The notes under the pieces are model-generated. The model saw nothing but the letters and a program-made list of their open reading frames with translations, was not told the origin of the DNA and did no database searches. Both the position numbers and the translations under genes were made by a program. 64,000 bases of DNA from Anas platyrhynchos (lineage: Eukaryota > Chordata > Aves > Anseriformes > Anatidae): contig NC_092602.1 of assembly GCF_047663525.1 (NCBI RefSeq), positions 12,893,501 to 12,957,500 on the forward strand, read 5' to 3'. Below, one piece after another: positions 35,936 to 47,184 of the stretch. Each line of letters opens with the position of its first letter. The first letter of the stretch is position 1.

Positions 35936-38900
35936 TTGCAGCACAACTCACAGGGATAGCGTGAACCCAAACAGATAAGGGACCTGCACAAAAGAATAAT
36001 GATCATCTATTCTCTCTTTGCAATGGCAATTCTGAGAAAACCATTAACTTACAAACTCAAAGGCTTTCACTACTCGTGATTCAACCGAGTAAACCGGTGG
36101 CTTCTTATTATGCAAATACATGAAATGTTTTGTTCTGGGAATATAAAACAAAATAATAGATTGGGGCATCTAAAGAACCTTTAGTTCTCTCTCTGTCTTT
36201 ATACCATCAGACTTACATGCAACGTATCTTTCCTACCATAAAAATCCAAAGGAATAAGAGGTATCCCTCGAGTGATTTTGCACCTCTGCAGTAGTTACCT
36301 TTTCACTCTGTGTTGAATATTCACTGGAAAAGGCTTCTTTGAGGACAGATTGCTATAGCTTTCTCTTCCAACACAGCCAGCTTGCTGAATGTGGGCTGTA
36401 ATGCCATTGTGACACAGGCTTCCCATGTCATCTTTTTTTTTAAATGCAACATCTTGATTTTGATAGAAGTCTTTTAATCATTGCAGCTGGTGTTTTGCAA
36501 TTTTCACTGTGCACAGGGTAGGGCACTTCAAGGCATGTGGACAACACTTTTGATTGTTTCAATAACTTAATGCTGAAACATTTTCACGCTTACTTGACTC
36601 GAGGTGGAAAAACACTCATCTTTTCACCAATCATCCTTGGAAAATAAATTAAATTATTAGAACTTCAGAAGGGAGAAGTAGAGACTACAAATTACTTTTT
36701 TCCTTTTTTATGAAGCTAAACTCTCTGACCTGATTCTTGATCAGAGTTAAGGTTTTCTTTAAGATTTGGCATTTCTGTAGGAAAAAAAAAAAAAGCTGTT
36801 ATACAACTGAAAGTAATAACTTCACAGACAGTCCTATAATCACGAAGGCCACTGTGTCCTAATAAATAAAGCCACAGATATACATTTTTGGATTGCATTT
36901 TAACAAAAAGCCCCCAAACCCACTTTTTAACAGAGGAAATATGAGCATACAGGACTTCGCTCTAGGAGAACACATCCTTAGAATGTATTTTACAAAAAAC
37001 GGGACAAGAAAAAGCATGGATTCTCAAACTGTGATGGTTTCACTGAAGAAATGTATCACATCTGCTGCGCATTCTGTGTTGTGTGGGGGAAATCATAATC
37101 TGCCCTTCTCCAGTCCTACATACTGGGGTTTCCCTTACCTTACCAAGCATTTATAACACTGTCAACTACCACCAAGAACTCATTATACTTTCTCTTTAGA
37201 GACTGACAGTTTAGTGCTCAGTCTTAAAAATAAGTCTGTCACCATCCATCTACATGTGTGGAAATTTTGTCTGTATCAGAAAAACAAAACAAAACAAACA
37301 AAAAAAACAACAAACAACCACCACCAAGTCGTATTATGTCGCTCGAGGACAGCATGGCAGTAATCCAGAAATGGCAGATTTTCACCATCACTTTTAAATG
37401 GTCTGGCAGAGCTTTTTGTAACGTTTATCATGATACATGTTCAGGATTAGTTGTTGCCAAGAGATTATCATCTTCACTCAAATTAAAGGTGTTAAATTAA
37501 TACCACAGAAGTTTCAAGTTCACAGGAAAGTAAAAGTGGATTTGTTATGAACAATCAGGGATTTGCTTTGAGATTACACAAAATCCATTAGGGCATTTCC
37601 CCACCTTCATTCACATCCAGTGTAATCCAGAGCAGGAAAAATTAAGGCAAGATCAAAGACATGCTTTGCATTAGGAATTATCAGGAATCCTTTTATGATA
37701 CAAACAGAATAACAAAAGCAATACCACACCAGCTGTCCACCAGACAGATAGAAACCTAACTAGCAGGCAGGCAGGTATTAGTTTCCAACTAACTGCTCCA
37801 ATAAAGCATTTCCCTTCATATGTAATGCTTAATACAACCACACTTTCAGTGCTGAGAGCATATGTCTAAAACCAAAACAAAATATTCACAACATGCTCAC
37901 AGTTAAATCACAACAGAAAAAAAATCAAACACTGAGGTTTCAACTTCTAAGAACTGCACTTCGGAGAATTTCAAATGCATCTTCATAAAGTTACAGCCAA
38001 ATTAATTTAGGGAATGAAATTAAGAACGCTGGATCAGTGCAATGATGTATTTAATGCTTTCAGAAAATGAGGCAAAATTAAAATTAGAAAGAAGTGGGTG
38101 CTTTACTAACCTCAACCCACATGTCTTTTACTTCACTTCGTGTCATTAGTTGCTTGGTAGGAATGGGAGAAGTATATGGTAAGCTTGGTTTGTGTAAGTA
38201 GAAATATTAAGTTAAAGAGGACTTTGCAACGCAATTTCTTCACAGAAGATAACAGACATTACCTCAAATCCAGGAAAACAGGAATTCTAGTGTTATCATT
38301 TGTTGTCCCATTAAAAACTTGAGAGCGTGGTCTCAGTTGTCTGTAATGCATGAAGTTTAATAAGTGAGAAAGTGTATGTTTTGAAATAACTGGTGTCAAA
38401 CAAAATGTTATGATATGAAGAGGCACAAGTGACAATTAATGTGAAATCATGACTAATGCCAAGAGACTGCAGGTGTATCTCAGTGGCTGTCAACTTCCTG
38501 GTAGAACCAAATAGTTCAACACCAAACCATTAACGCAATTTGACAGAAGCTGCCCTACAAAGTGTAACTATGGTCTCTCTAACTGTAGGGAAAAATAAGA
38601 AGGCATATACTGAGATCCTCAAACGATTGACTTTTTCATTTTTTAATTAACAGGTTACTCACCAGCTGACTGAACAGCCAATTAGGAAGCTGTTTACACA
38701 TCTAACTCATTCAAATTAGAGCATCTTTAGTAATAGTTATTAGGTATCAACCCCTTAAATTACAAAGATTATACTCAGATGGGCAGCAGCAAAGCTGATG
38801 AAGTAGAAGCCATTCTTCAGACTGTCTCTACTGAGAAATGTGCTCTGAAAGAAACTGATAATAGGGATTGGAAGATAACTGCTTACAAGCACTGAAAACT

Positions 38901-40904
38901 TCCAATTGGCAAAAAGTGAAAATGCCATTCTGGTTGGAAAGAGGAAAAACAAAAATAGAAAGCACACAACACTACTTTCTAAATCCTGGAGGGGAAAAAA
39001 AAAAAAACAAAAAACAAACTACCCATGAGAGCATGCTAAATAATAAGGCTCAGTAAATAATACAGATTGTAGAAAAATGTAGTTTAATCTTTTATTTCCC
39101 TCCCCCCCCGGAGCTAAACACCCCATCTAACTCCACAGCACAAAAGAGAAAATTAAAAAAAAAAATTGCCCACAGTGAGGGAAAATATTTTAAGTCATTA
39201 AAGCAACAACCCTCTTAAAGAGAATAGATCTGCAAAGCAGCAGCAAAACAAGCTGCCCAGTCTATTTTATCAAGGCTTTTTAGGCTTTTTTCCTATCACT
39301 TGACAAACAACTGCCATCCCTGCTGCCAAATACTGAACTATGGTGAGACTTAACTGTGTTTAGGAGGGAAAAATAAAGTTTATGCAGTGTTAAATTTGCA
39401 GCATCTACTACAGCTGCCTATGAAATCTACTTTATGTCCTTTTTTTCCCCTCTGTCTCTACTAGTATTGTTTCATCAAAATACAGAGAAAATCTTATTTC
39501 ATTTATGCTGGTTAAAATATTTTTATGCTTGTTAAAACATTGCAGGTAACTTTTAAAACAGGTAAAGAGGGAATAGCGCGGTTATATATTACTGGCTAGC
39601 TGGCTCTGTTTCATCACAACTTACATGCACCATCAAATTTCTCTGCACCAGACACAGCATTTTAAATTGTAGGACTGTATACTCTGCTAATTGTTATTGA
39701 CCAAAAATTGAAAAGAAACATAACTTATTAGTGTTCCTAATAGTTTAAATATTGTTCTTTCATTCCAAGAGAAAAGCACTAGCAAGTGGCATATCAGCTC
39801 CCATTTGGACCATTCTGTTACTTTGGGTTTGAATTTGATCATCAATTGAAGGAAACCCCAATCATACCAGTAAGTATCTAAGGTGCAATTAGCTACCTTG
39901 TTTCTCATACTGTTCTCCTCAACATCCCTTATCACCATTAAAAGGAAATGGAAAGCCCATTTGGTCCCTGGTCATCTGAAAAAGTAAAGCTTCTCAATCA
40001 GAGACTGTGTATGAAGATGTTTTTGTCTTACATCTGATAGGAAATCAACTTCTCATCTGCCTAAAATATGATAAAAAAAAAAAAAAAGCTGTGTCCCAGT
40101 AGTGCAATTGAGCTATCATCTAGATACATTCACTGCACAGCATATCCTTTCCTTTGTCTATTATAATTTTAGAGTAGTATCTATTACTCTAAACACTGTT
40201 CAAGATTTTCTTCCTTAGCATCAACCCATTTAAACTGGACACACAGCAACCACTTTTGGAAGATGTAAATGAAAGTAGCTAAAGGTCACAAAAATTCAGC
40301 TCTAGCTGAAAGAGCAACTGGGGATTTTTAATTATATCTTCTCTTTAGTGATTGCCTTTTTGCACTCATTTAAAGAAATATTTCAATTAAAAATTGATAG
40401 CCTCACTGTACTGCAAGGAATGCATAACAAACAAGCCTACAATTATACTGTTCAGAAGAAAAGATCTGGACAGTGTTGACTAGTATGTGTCATAAAAGTT
40501 AGTAAGCATCTTCCTCAACATCATGAAAGCTGTTAAATTAAAAGAATGCTGGATTTCTGGTATGACAACAAAAACATACACTCTGTAGCTAACTAGATAG
40601 AAGCATGTTAGGACATTGAGGCTTTGTTATTGACTTCAAAAGGTCAGCAACTCAAATGGAGGCTCACAGTCCCTTCTGAATGAACAGAAAATTATGTTTC
40701 CTGTCCAGAAACTGTCCACTACCAACATCAAGGCAAACAAGCATTCGTAGATCATTCTGTGCCTGAAGGAGATGAAAAATCTCTCTCAGCCTCAGGTAGC
40801 TAGACAGTTGTTATTTTAAGAAGCAGAAAGTTTAAAGGAAAAGAAAATGAACTTCTAACAGAAGTCAACCGCAAACAATTAAGGACTCCACAAAAACTCT
40901 GTAG
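35936..40904. other. Intergenic interval downstream of SFSWAP
   Basis: AT-rich, with many small A/T homopolymers (for example 15 A at 40073-40087) and an A-rich AAAC tract near 37280-37312. No exon, RNA gene or interspersed repeat is recognisable. It lies between the CR1/GC block and the SFSWAP poly(A) site. Confidence 0.6.
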
Positions 40905-40907
40905 CTA

Positions 40908-41257
40908 ATGAAAGATGTTTCGTTCTTTATTATTGTGTAATACTTTTATCACAGAAACATGGTATTTACAAATATACACATATAGACTGCTGATCATAAA
41001 ATGTTACTGAAGAATTAGTCAAAAAATCAATTTACAAAAACCAAAAACTTTCCAAAGATATTCTGGCTGAAAAAATTCAATGAAATTTCAAGGAGACAGT
41101 TCTGTACAGAAAGATAGGTTTTAGCTCCTCAAGTTCTGGTAATATTAGACAAGAAAGGTGTGAACCAAGTGAGCTAAGCTCAGCTGTACATTTGAGATGA
41201 GGCAGTTTTTATATTGTTATTTTTCACATAATTTCTTGATGGTCAGTTCAACATGTC
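40908..41257 (-). other. SFSWAP: SFSWAP 3' UTR
   Basis: About 350 bases from after the TGA to the predicted cleavage site. It is AT-rich with no long ORF. The exact 3' end is inferred from the AATAAA position. Confidence 0.7.
40926..40931 (-). terminator. SFSWAP: SFSWAP poly(A) signal AATAAA
   Basis: The minus strand reads AATAATAAAG here, with the canonical hexamer about 330 bases past the stop codon. Downstream on the minus strand is a T/GT-rich stretch (GAGTTTTTGTGG) suited to CstF binding, so cleavage is expected near 40905-40915. Confidence 0.75.
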
Positions 41258-41323
41258 TCAGGAGGCACTAGTTTGTATGTTTTTGGAAGCTGCAAGCATT
41301 GCTCTCACTTTGGCCATAAGATC
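41258..41323 (-). CDS. SFSWAP: SFSWAP last coding exon (C-terminus and stop)
   Basis: Encodes the last 21 residues, DLMAKVRAMLAASKNIQTSAS, then TGA at 41260-41258. The human protein, as I recall it, ends with the same sequence except L for I, so the call is firm. The acceptor on the minus strand is a pyrimidine-rich ...TCTACAG directly before GAT (41323), phase 0. The segment is Ala/Met/Leu-rich with spaced basic residues and probably forms a short amphipathic helix. It follows the RS domain and is not itself RS-rich. Confidence 0.96.
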   Translation of the reverse strand, partial: DLMAKVRAMLAASKNIQTSAS

Positions 41324-42163
41324 CTGTAGAAGATAAGAGAAAAATTATTAGACTTGCCTAAGCCTTGAACAGAGCTAAAGCATGTGATTGAAAAAAACCT
41401 GCATGGAAGGGCTGGTTTATGCTCCAGTCACATAAAATACTTAGATTCAAGACCATCAGATATTTAGCCTTGGGACTGTGATACCAGGCAGTAGCTTTTA
41501 AAAAAGAAATGGAATTATTTTGACAGAGGATGGGTATCTTAAAACCACATTAAGGAGAGTGTATACATTTAATTACTGTACGCTGTATCAATGTACATAC
41601 TTGATATGGCTATTTGTAAATAGTTATGCTATGAATCACAACAGACTTGAACATATCAACAAAATCATAACGAAAATTCACAGACAAAAACAGCAACAAG
41701 GGTAAGACTAAGTTGTGGATGTTGCTCAATGCAAAGCAAACACTTACTTTAGTTTGCAAGAGGACGTATTTTTCCTCTACTGTCGATAGTAGAGGAAAAC
41801 AGCTGTCAACAGCTGTTCCTCTGTCCTTTCTTCCCTGAAACTTGTCAAGAGCACAACATAGTAAGATGGGCTCTCAGTAATACCTCCTGTTCTAATGTTC
41901 TAGCATAACATTGACTTTCATATCTTAACAGTGGATATACTGCATCACAGTGAACTTAGCTACTTTCAAGTTTAGTCAACCCTCTAAAGATCAAACTACT
42001 AGGGAAGCAAAAAAATTGTTTTTCTCACAAGCAAACAAATTAAGAATGACAATGAACATGTCTATCATATGCGAAGCTCAGAATTGTACAAGGTATTAAA
42101 TGGAGATTACGATATGATGGACGCACTCCATTAGGCTGCTAATTTGAATTTGTTTATTTGTAC
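41324..42163 (-). other. SFSWAP: SFSWAP last intron (840 bp)
   Basis: Bounded by CAG|GTACAA (donor) and TCTACAG (acceptor) on the minus strand, phase 0. It contains a strong 12-bp-stem hairpin at 41770-41799, followed by two copies of ACAGCTGT. Confidence 0.9.
41770..41816. repeat. 12-bp-stem hairpin plus tandem ACAGCTGT palindromes
   Basis: Bases 41770-41781 pair perfectly with 41788-41799 around the loop GTCGAT. ACAGCTGT then occurs at 41799-41806 and 41809-41816; each copy is itself a palindrome and contains the E-box CAGCTG. Confidence 0.9.
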
Positions 42164-42236
42164 CTGAGTGATTTTACTCTGCACTGAAGACACGATTGCT
42201 GAAGAGATTTGGCCATCTTTTTCCTGAGACACTCCC
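42164..42236 (-). CDS. SFSWAP: SFSWAP penultimate coding exon
   Basis: A 73-base exon: one base completing an Arg codon shared with the previous exon, then 24 codons reading [24 protein letters not shown] in two parts ([24 protein letters not shown]). The human protein as I recall it has [21 protein letters not shown] here. The acceptor is a T-rich tract ending TTTTTAG; the donor is CAG|GTACAA. It encodes the link between the RS domain and the conserved C-terminal tail. At 73 bases, skipping it would shift the frame. Confidence 0.95.
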
Positions 42237-43017
42237 CTAAAAAAGTAAAAATCAGTGTTAAAAGTTTATAGCTTAAGTTTTCAAAATGAATTTCACTCAC
42301 CATCAGAGTTTTGGGCCTTATTTTTCAATTCTCTCATACACTAACAAACAGTTCTCTTATTCAAACAGAAGTCAGGGCAAGTCACGGTCAGAAGACTTAC
42401 TCCTGCATAACTGACAAAAATAAATCTCAACAGCAGGCTGGGGATTTTCAACAGGACTGCATAGTATTCTGTGGAAATAAATTAACTGTGAATCTCACAA
42501 AGATATTGAAATTCAAACCACCCTGTTAAAATTCTACGTCAGAGTTATCCTGTTTAGTGAAAGTTATCATTTTCTAACTTAGAATCACACTGCAGAATTT
42601 TACATGTAAGTTTTATTGTAGGAGTATGTCAAGGTATACTTGAACAAGGAGCAGAACCTTCAGTTTTCTACACTCACAGGATCACACTTAATCTCATACA
42701 TAACATGAAAATTTCTTTGACAAATTAAATTTGTACAGTGCTTTCCTGTCTTAAATGTAAATGTCGCAAAGGTAGTGTTAACGTATTTTCCAGGTTTTGA
42801 AATCCAATCCTAAAATTTCACTGGATTACATAAAAACTCCATCAGGCAGTGGAGATCCAATCATTAGACTGATGTACAAAGTGCCATCCTCTCAGCATCT
42901 TCTACTTTTAATATATGTACATACAGAGCTCCTCACCATACCAATTAGGTCAAAAGACACATTCACAGTGAAGAAACATCAGCACTGCAATATTACACTA
43001 CTGAGAAAGTGTTTTAC
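42237..43017 (-). other. SFSWAP: SFSWAP intron (781 bp), phase 2
   Basis: Donor CCAG|GTAAAA and acceptor TTTTTAG on the minus strand. Nothing else is recognised in it. Confidence 0.9.
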
Positions 43018-43188
43018 CTGGAGCGTTCCTGGCTGGATTCCCTGCTCTCCACAGGAGAGACACTAGCTGAATGCACAGAATTTTTGTGTGTGGATGGTTT
43101 GCCTGGCGACACGGCTGGTGAAGGAGACCTAGCTTTGGACTTGGTACGTGATCTAGATCGCCTCTTCTTCTTCTTTTCATGGGGACTT
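43018..43188 (-). CDS. SFSWAP: SFSWAP coding exon, RS domain distal part
   Basis: A 171-base exon, phase 2 at both ends. The first base completes a Lys codon; then [20 protein letters not shown] gives a lysine-rich and RS-rich block, followed by a Ser/Pro-rich stretch ([12 protein letters not shown]) and [17 protein letters not shown]. The multiple SP and RS dipeptides are the type phosphorylated by SR-protein kinases and proline-directed kinases. The human order as I recall it ([11 protein letters not shown]... [17 protein letters not shown]) matches closely. The acceptor is TTCTCACAG and the donor CCAG|GTAAAA. The exon is a multiple of three, so skipping would keep the frame. Confidence 0.95.
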
Positions 43189-43330
43189 CTGTGAGAAGAA
43201 ATATTTTATTGAAGGATAGTTACAGTAGTATTAGACTAGCTCAGTGAAAGGTACTTTTCACATTTCTAAAAGATTACATAGCACTTTTCCACAGGATACT
43301 TTTCCACGTGCTCTGAGTAAACGTTCAAGT

Positions 43331-43369
43331 CTTACCCCAATACTGCATTTCTTACCCAATACTGCACTT
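43331..43369. repeat. Imperfect 20-bp tandem duplication
   Basis: CTTACCCCAATACTGCATTT is followed directly by CTTACCCAATACTGCACTT, one base shorter and one substitution apart. Confidence 0.85.
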
Positions 43370-44077
43370 CTCTGGTTGTACAAAACACCATCTCAGAAGC
43401 TCCTTTTAATAAATTACAATAAGAAAACTACTAGTATCTGAGGCTTTCACTTGGAATACTATCTCTCAGGTACAGCGGAATTAGGCAGCAGCTGTATGTG
43501 ATAAAGGATGACAGTGAAAAGTCTTTAATTGAAGATCTGTAGAATAGCCTCACCAGAGGGAAGTTTGTTCTCTAACAACATCCTACATCTAACATATAAT
43601 AAGAAATAGAATAATTTATATATCCCTATATTTTTTTTTTAGCCCATAAAGGAGCAAACCATGTAACTATAACTTTGAAAAAAAATCTACAAGGCAAATC
43701 CACAGTTTGCTTGCTTGCTTTTTAAAAACACAATTACTACAGCATTCCACTTCATAACTCAACATACTGCAGGCTCAAAACCCTAAACAAGCTACTGTAT
43801 ACTATGCAAGCAAATCTTCACGTAACAAGATGTTTGAAGTGCTAACTATTCCCGACTTGGAAATTTTATATACAAACATTCGCTTCTAAGAGAATGGAAC
43901 AAATGACTAAGGGTACCTGATGTATTTACTATAGACAGAAGGGGGAAAACAGAGGTTGCCTTATATGAAATGTTAGCTCAAAGAGAATTCAACTACTAAT
44001 ATACTACAGATGAAACTATCAAAGCATTTACACTTGTTTATGGATTTATGTCTAAGATTTACTAAGATCTAATATCA

Positions 44078-44122
44078 ATACTGATATTTATCGATATCAG
44101 TATATCAGTATAATATCAGTAT
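44078..44122. repeat. TATCAGTATA repeat cluster with hairpin
   Basis: The arms at 44078-44087 and 44094-44103 form a 10-bp stem around TTATCG. TATCAGTATA-type units then repeat to about 44122. Confidence 0.8.
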
Positions 44123-47058
44123 AATTGATATTACTGAATCAGAATTACTAATTTAGCTTTTAGGCAATACCTCACTGCAGGCACATCTCTCTAGCTTTCT
44201 CTGCAGGGGGTGCTGGCACACCTTCCATTTTTAGAAGCTCACAAGGTTAAAAAGGTCGGTTCAAAAAAGAATTAGAAATGCTCTGCCAGAAGTCTAAACA
44301 GAAAAGTAAGTTTCTGAGGCTTCTAGAACACCTTAAAGCATTGTAAATCTTAGATTCATCTTTTAAATGCTACAATGTTGATGCCTTTATTTTCATTTTC
44401 TTGTGAAATTTTCTACTTTAAAGGCAAATATGCTATAATAAATACACACGTAAATATTCTATAATTACAACGCTTAGAATTTATCATGAGTATCTGATTT
44501 TTTTTTTATATAGAAGTCAGCATTCAAGACTTAAATTACAAAATGCACCTTACTCTTTTCTTGCATAGTCATTAAATGGCAGGGGAAAAAACAAACAAAC
44601 AAACAAAAACCAACACAAAAACACAGCTCTATTGGTCTCTAATATTCCCAAAATTTTAAAAATAAAAATCCTCTACAAAATTGGTTATTCCTTGACTAGC
44701 TGTATATGTACTGTAATTGCTCAATTTCTTAAAACATAACATAATCAGGCAGTGAATATGTTTCATATTTAACTCTTCAAAATCTCAGCAAACGCTCATG
44801 GTGCTAGAATATTTTAGAGTAGGTTTTTTCAGTGTTTTTAATCTCAGATTATAATGAACAAACACCATAAATGCTGAATGAAATTTTTTATCAATTTTCT
44901 AGCTTTAGAAGGGTCCACATGCTAAAACAAGGCTTGTTTTTACAGTATTTTTTTCTAGGCACTATAGCTAGCATAAAGACCCATGAATATTCTCCATGGA
45001 AAGCAATTCACTGCAGATGAATTAGATTAAAATGATTAAAATGATTACAGATTAAAATGATTTATATTATACTTATTCAAGTGACTATCATGACATCCAA
45101 GGTACAGGATAAGCAGAAAAAACAATTGTTACATTTATTCTGAAATAAACATCATTTTGTTCATCAGTAAGCCCCTAAATTCAGAGAGAAGACAAAGCAT
45201 AGCTTCCTAGTTCTTACATATTTTCTTTTGGAAATGTACCTACAAATTTACAAGCAATGCTAGCATCACCACAGATACCAGATTAATGCCCTAAGCAGTT
45301 TAAAACACCGCAGTATTTATTATGTCTAGGGTCCTTTTCAGTCCTCTGGCGATACAGGATTCCAAAGCCTGCCTATTCTTTGTTTAGCTGTGGTTAACAA
45401 AAAGCACTCAGCTGACGGCTGCCATGTAAGATTCAAATCTGTATTTGACTGTCAGGCAAAATATACATTACTTCCTCACAGAAAGCCCAAGTGAACTAAT
45501 TGGCTTTTAAAAGATCATGAACCCAACCCTTGCTTCCATTACACCCACTGTGAAGAACCTATTCCATAAATGAAGATCAGGAAAAACGGCATCTATCTAC
45601 ATTTTTACTTGACGTTTAACATGTCAGTCCTAGCTAGGCCTTCTGCAGTCAGAACTGCAGGATGTCCTCAACTATGTTTACCTACAGTATTCTTTCTTCA
45701 GTCTACTTTTTTTCTTTTACTGCCATATATTGCTGTGTAGCGTTCTGTTTTCTTGTCTGAGGCCTAACAAAGGTTTACAAGCTCCACCTATATAAACAAT
45801 ACCGTTTAAAGAGAAGTCTCATTTATTTCAAAACTCCCATCATAATTTAGCACTTTGAATAGCGTAATTTTCAACATGATTTATAGCTTAAAATGTCAAA
45901 TGGTCAAGCAGCAGGCACACCAACGCTGCATGAAAGAACATCACAGGGCTGTGAAACAATTCTTGCAAGTATTTATAGGAAGAAAAATATTCTAAGCTTT
46001 TATACATTGGATCTTTTCTGCTTAGCCAATTTGCATGCTGAATTCCAGAGAAACCTCTATTTTTATCCAACTTTGAGTATGAAAAACTGAATCAGCTGAA
46101 GTATACTGATGAAGTTCTCGTTTATACATACCACACATCCATTAGTTAGAAGCTGTTAAGAGATGGAAAGTTATCCTAAGAAACAATGCCAATATTTTAA
46201 AAATCATGAAGGTGAAAGTGACCTCCTTGTTTCCTACTCTACAGAAGATATGGAAAAACAGGTTAAAGACGATCTTCACTAATGCAGAGAAAGAGTCTGT
46301 ATGTTCAGTTTAGTAACTCTTAAGGCGTTGCATTTTGTGTACACTTCAGCTGTACACGACAAAATTAGCATGAAAATTTTTGCTTCCTCCCATGTTAAAA
46401 TTAGAGACATAACATTTCAAGCCTTTTGGGCACACATTTTGCAGATTTTTTTATTCTGCACCGGTGAGATGAAATAATGGTTGTTATGCCATCTTGATGA
46501 TAGGAGGTTCAGGTAGACTATATGCAAGGTGGTCTCAAAAAAAGCACCACTGATTTTGGATTTCACATTCCACTCAGGTAGTAAAATAACTGTTGAATAT
46601 AAAGCAGACTTTTTGTTAAACTGGATTTTCCCTTTATTTGTGCAAATATGGTGAGTGGTCAAGCAACTTTCAGATACTGGTATGAATAACTTAATACCAG
46701 TACATGTCGTCTATGGAGGCCATATCAATTGGACAAGTAGAGCATGAAAAACCAACCAAAGACTTCGGAGTCCAAATAAAATCTGAACTTTAAAAGCTAT
46801 GAGACCATACTGTATTAACATTCACTGATTTGGTTCAGCATTTAGTGTTCAAACATATACAAGAATGTGCAAAGGACCATCATCAGTGCTTCTAGTTTTT
46901 CTTTTCCTCCATAGATGTATTTGTCTAATGAAATAAAGCCCGTGATGAAAAGAAACCCAAAGCTTTACGTTTTATCCAGGGAGCATACAACACTTCAGGC
47001 AACATTTTAAGTCTTCTGATACCAGAAGATTACCTTCTCTTAAACTGGGTATACTTAC

Positions 47059-47184
47059 TTGGATCGTGCACGTTTCCTACTGTTTCCGGGACTATTACTG
47101 ATGCGATAAGCTGTTGGAACACTCCTTTCCTCTCTCCGTCTTTCTGGTGTGTGAGCCCTTCTCCTAGGTGACCTTGATCGTGAC
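47059..47184 (-). CDS. SFSWAP: SFSWAP coding exon, RS domain middle part
   Basis: A 126-base exon, phase 2 at both ends (one leading base, 41 codons, two trailing bases). It reads [20 protein letters not shown], then [21 protein letters not shown]. This matches the human segment I recall ([27 protein letters not shown]...). It is dominated by SR/RS and SP dipeptides and arginine clusters, the RS domain that mediates protein-protein contacts and nuclear speckle location in SR-like factors. The acceptor is TTTCCTGCTTAG; the donor CAA|GTAAGT is close to consensus. SVPTAYR echoes SLPTAYR in the previous exon, suggesting an internal duplication of the RS unit. The length is a multiple of three. 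Confidence 0.96.

Larger units (their letters stand above)
43189..47058 (-). other. SFSWAP: SFSWAP intron (3870 bp), phase 2
   Basis: AT-rich, bounded by CAA|GTAAGT and TTCTCACAG. It contains an imperfect 19/20-bp tandem duplication at 43331-43369, a cluster of TATCAGTATA repeats with a hairpin at 44078-44122, a short GATTAAAAT repeat near 45025-45062 and an AAAC tract near 44586-44607. No interspersed repeat is recognised. Confidence 0.9.

Noticed and set aside
35371..36006. 211-codon minus-strand frame
   Set aside because: It runs through the noncoding 3' end of a CR1 element and a GC-rich block, and no domain or reverse-transcriptase motif is readable.
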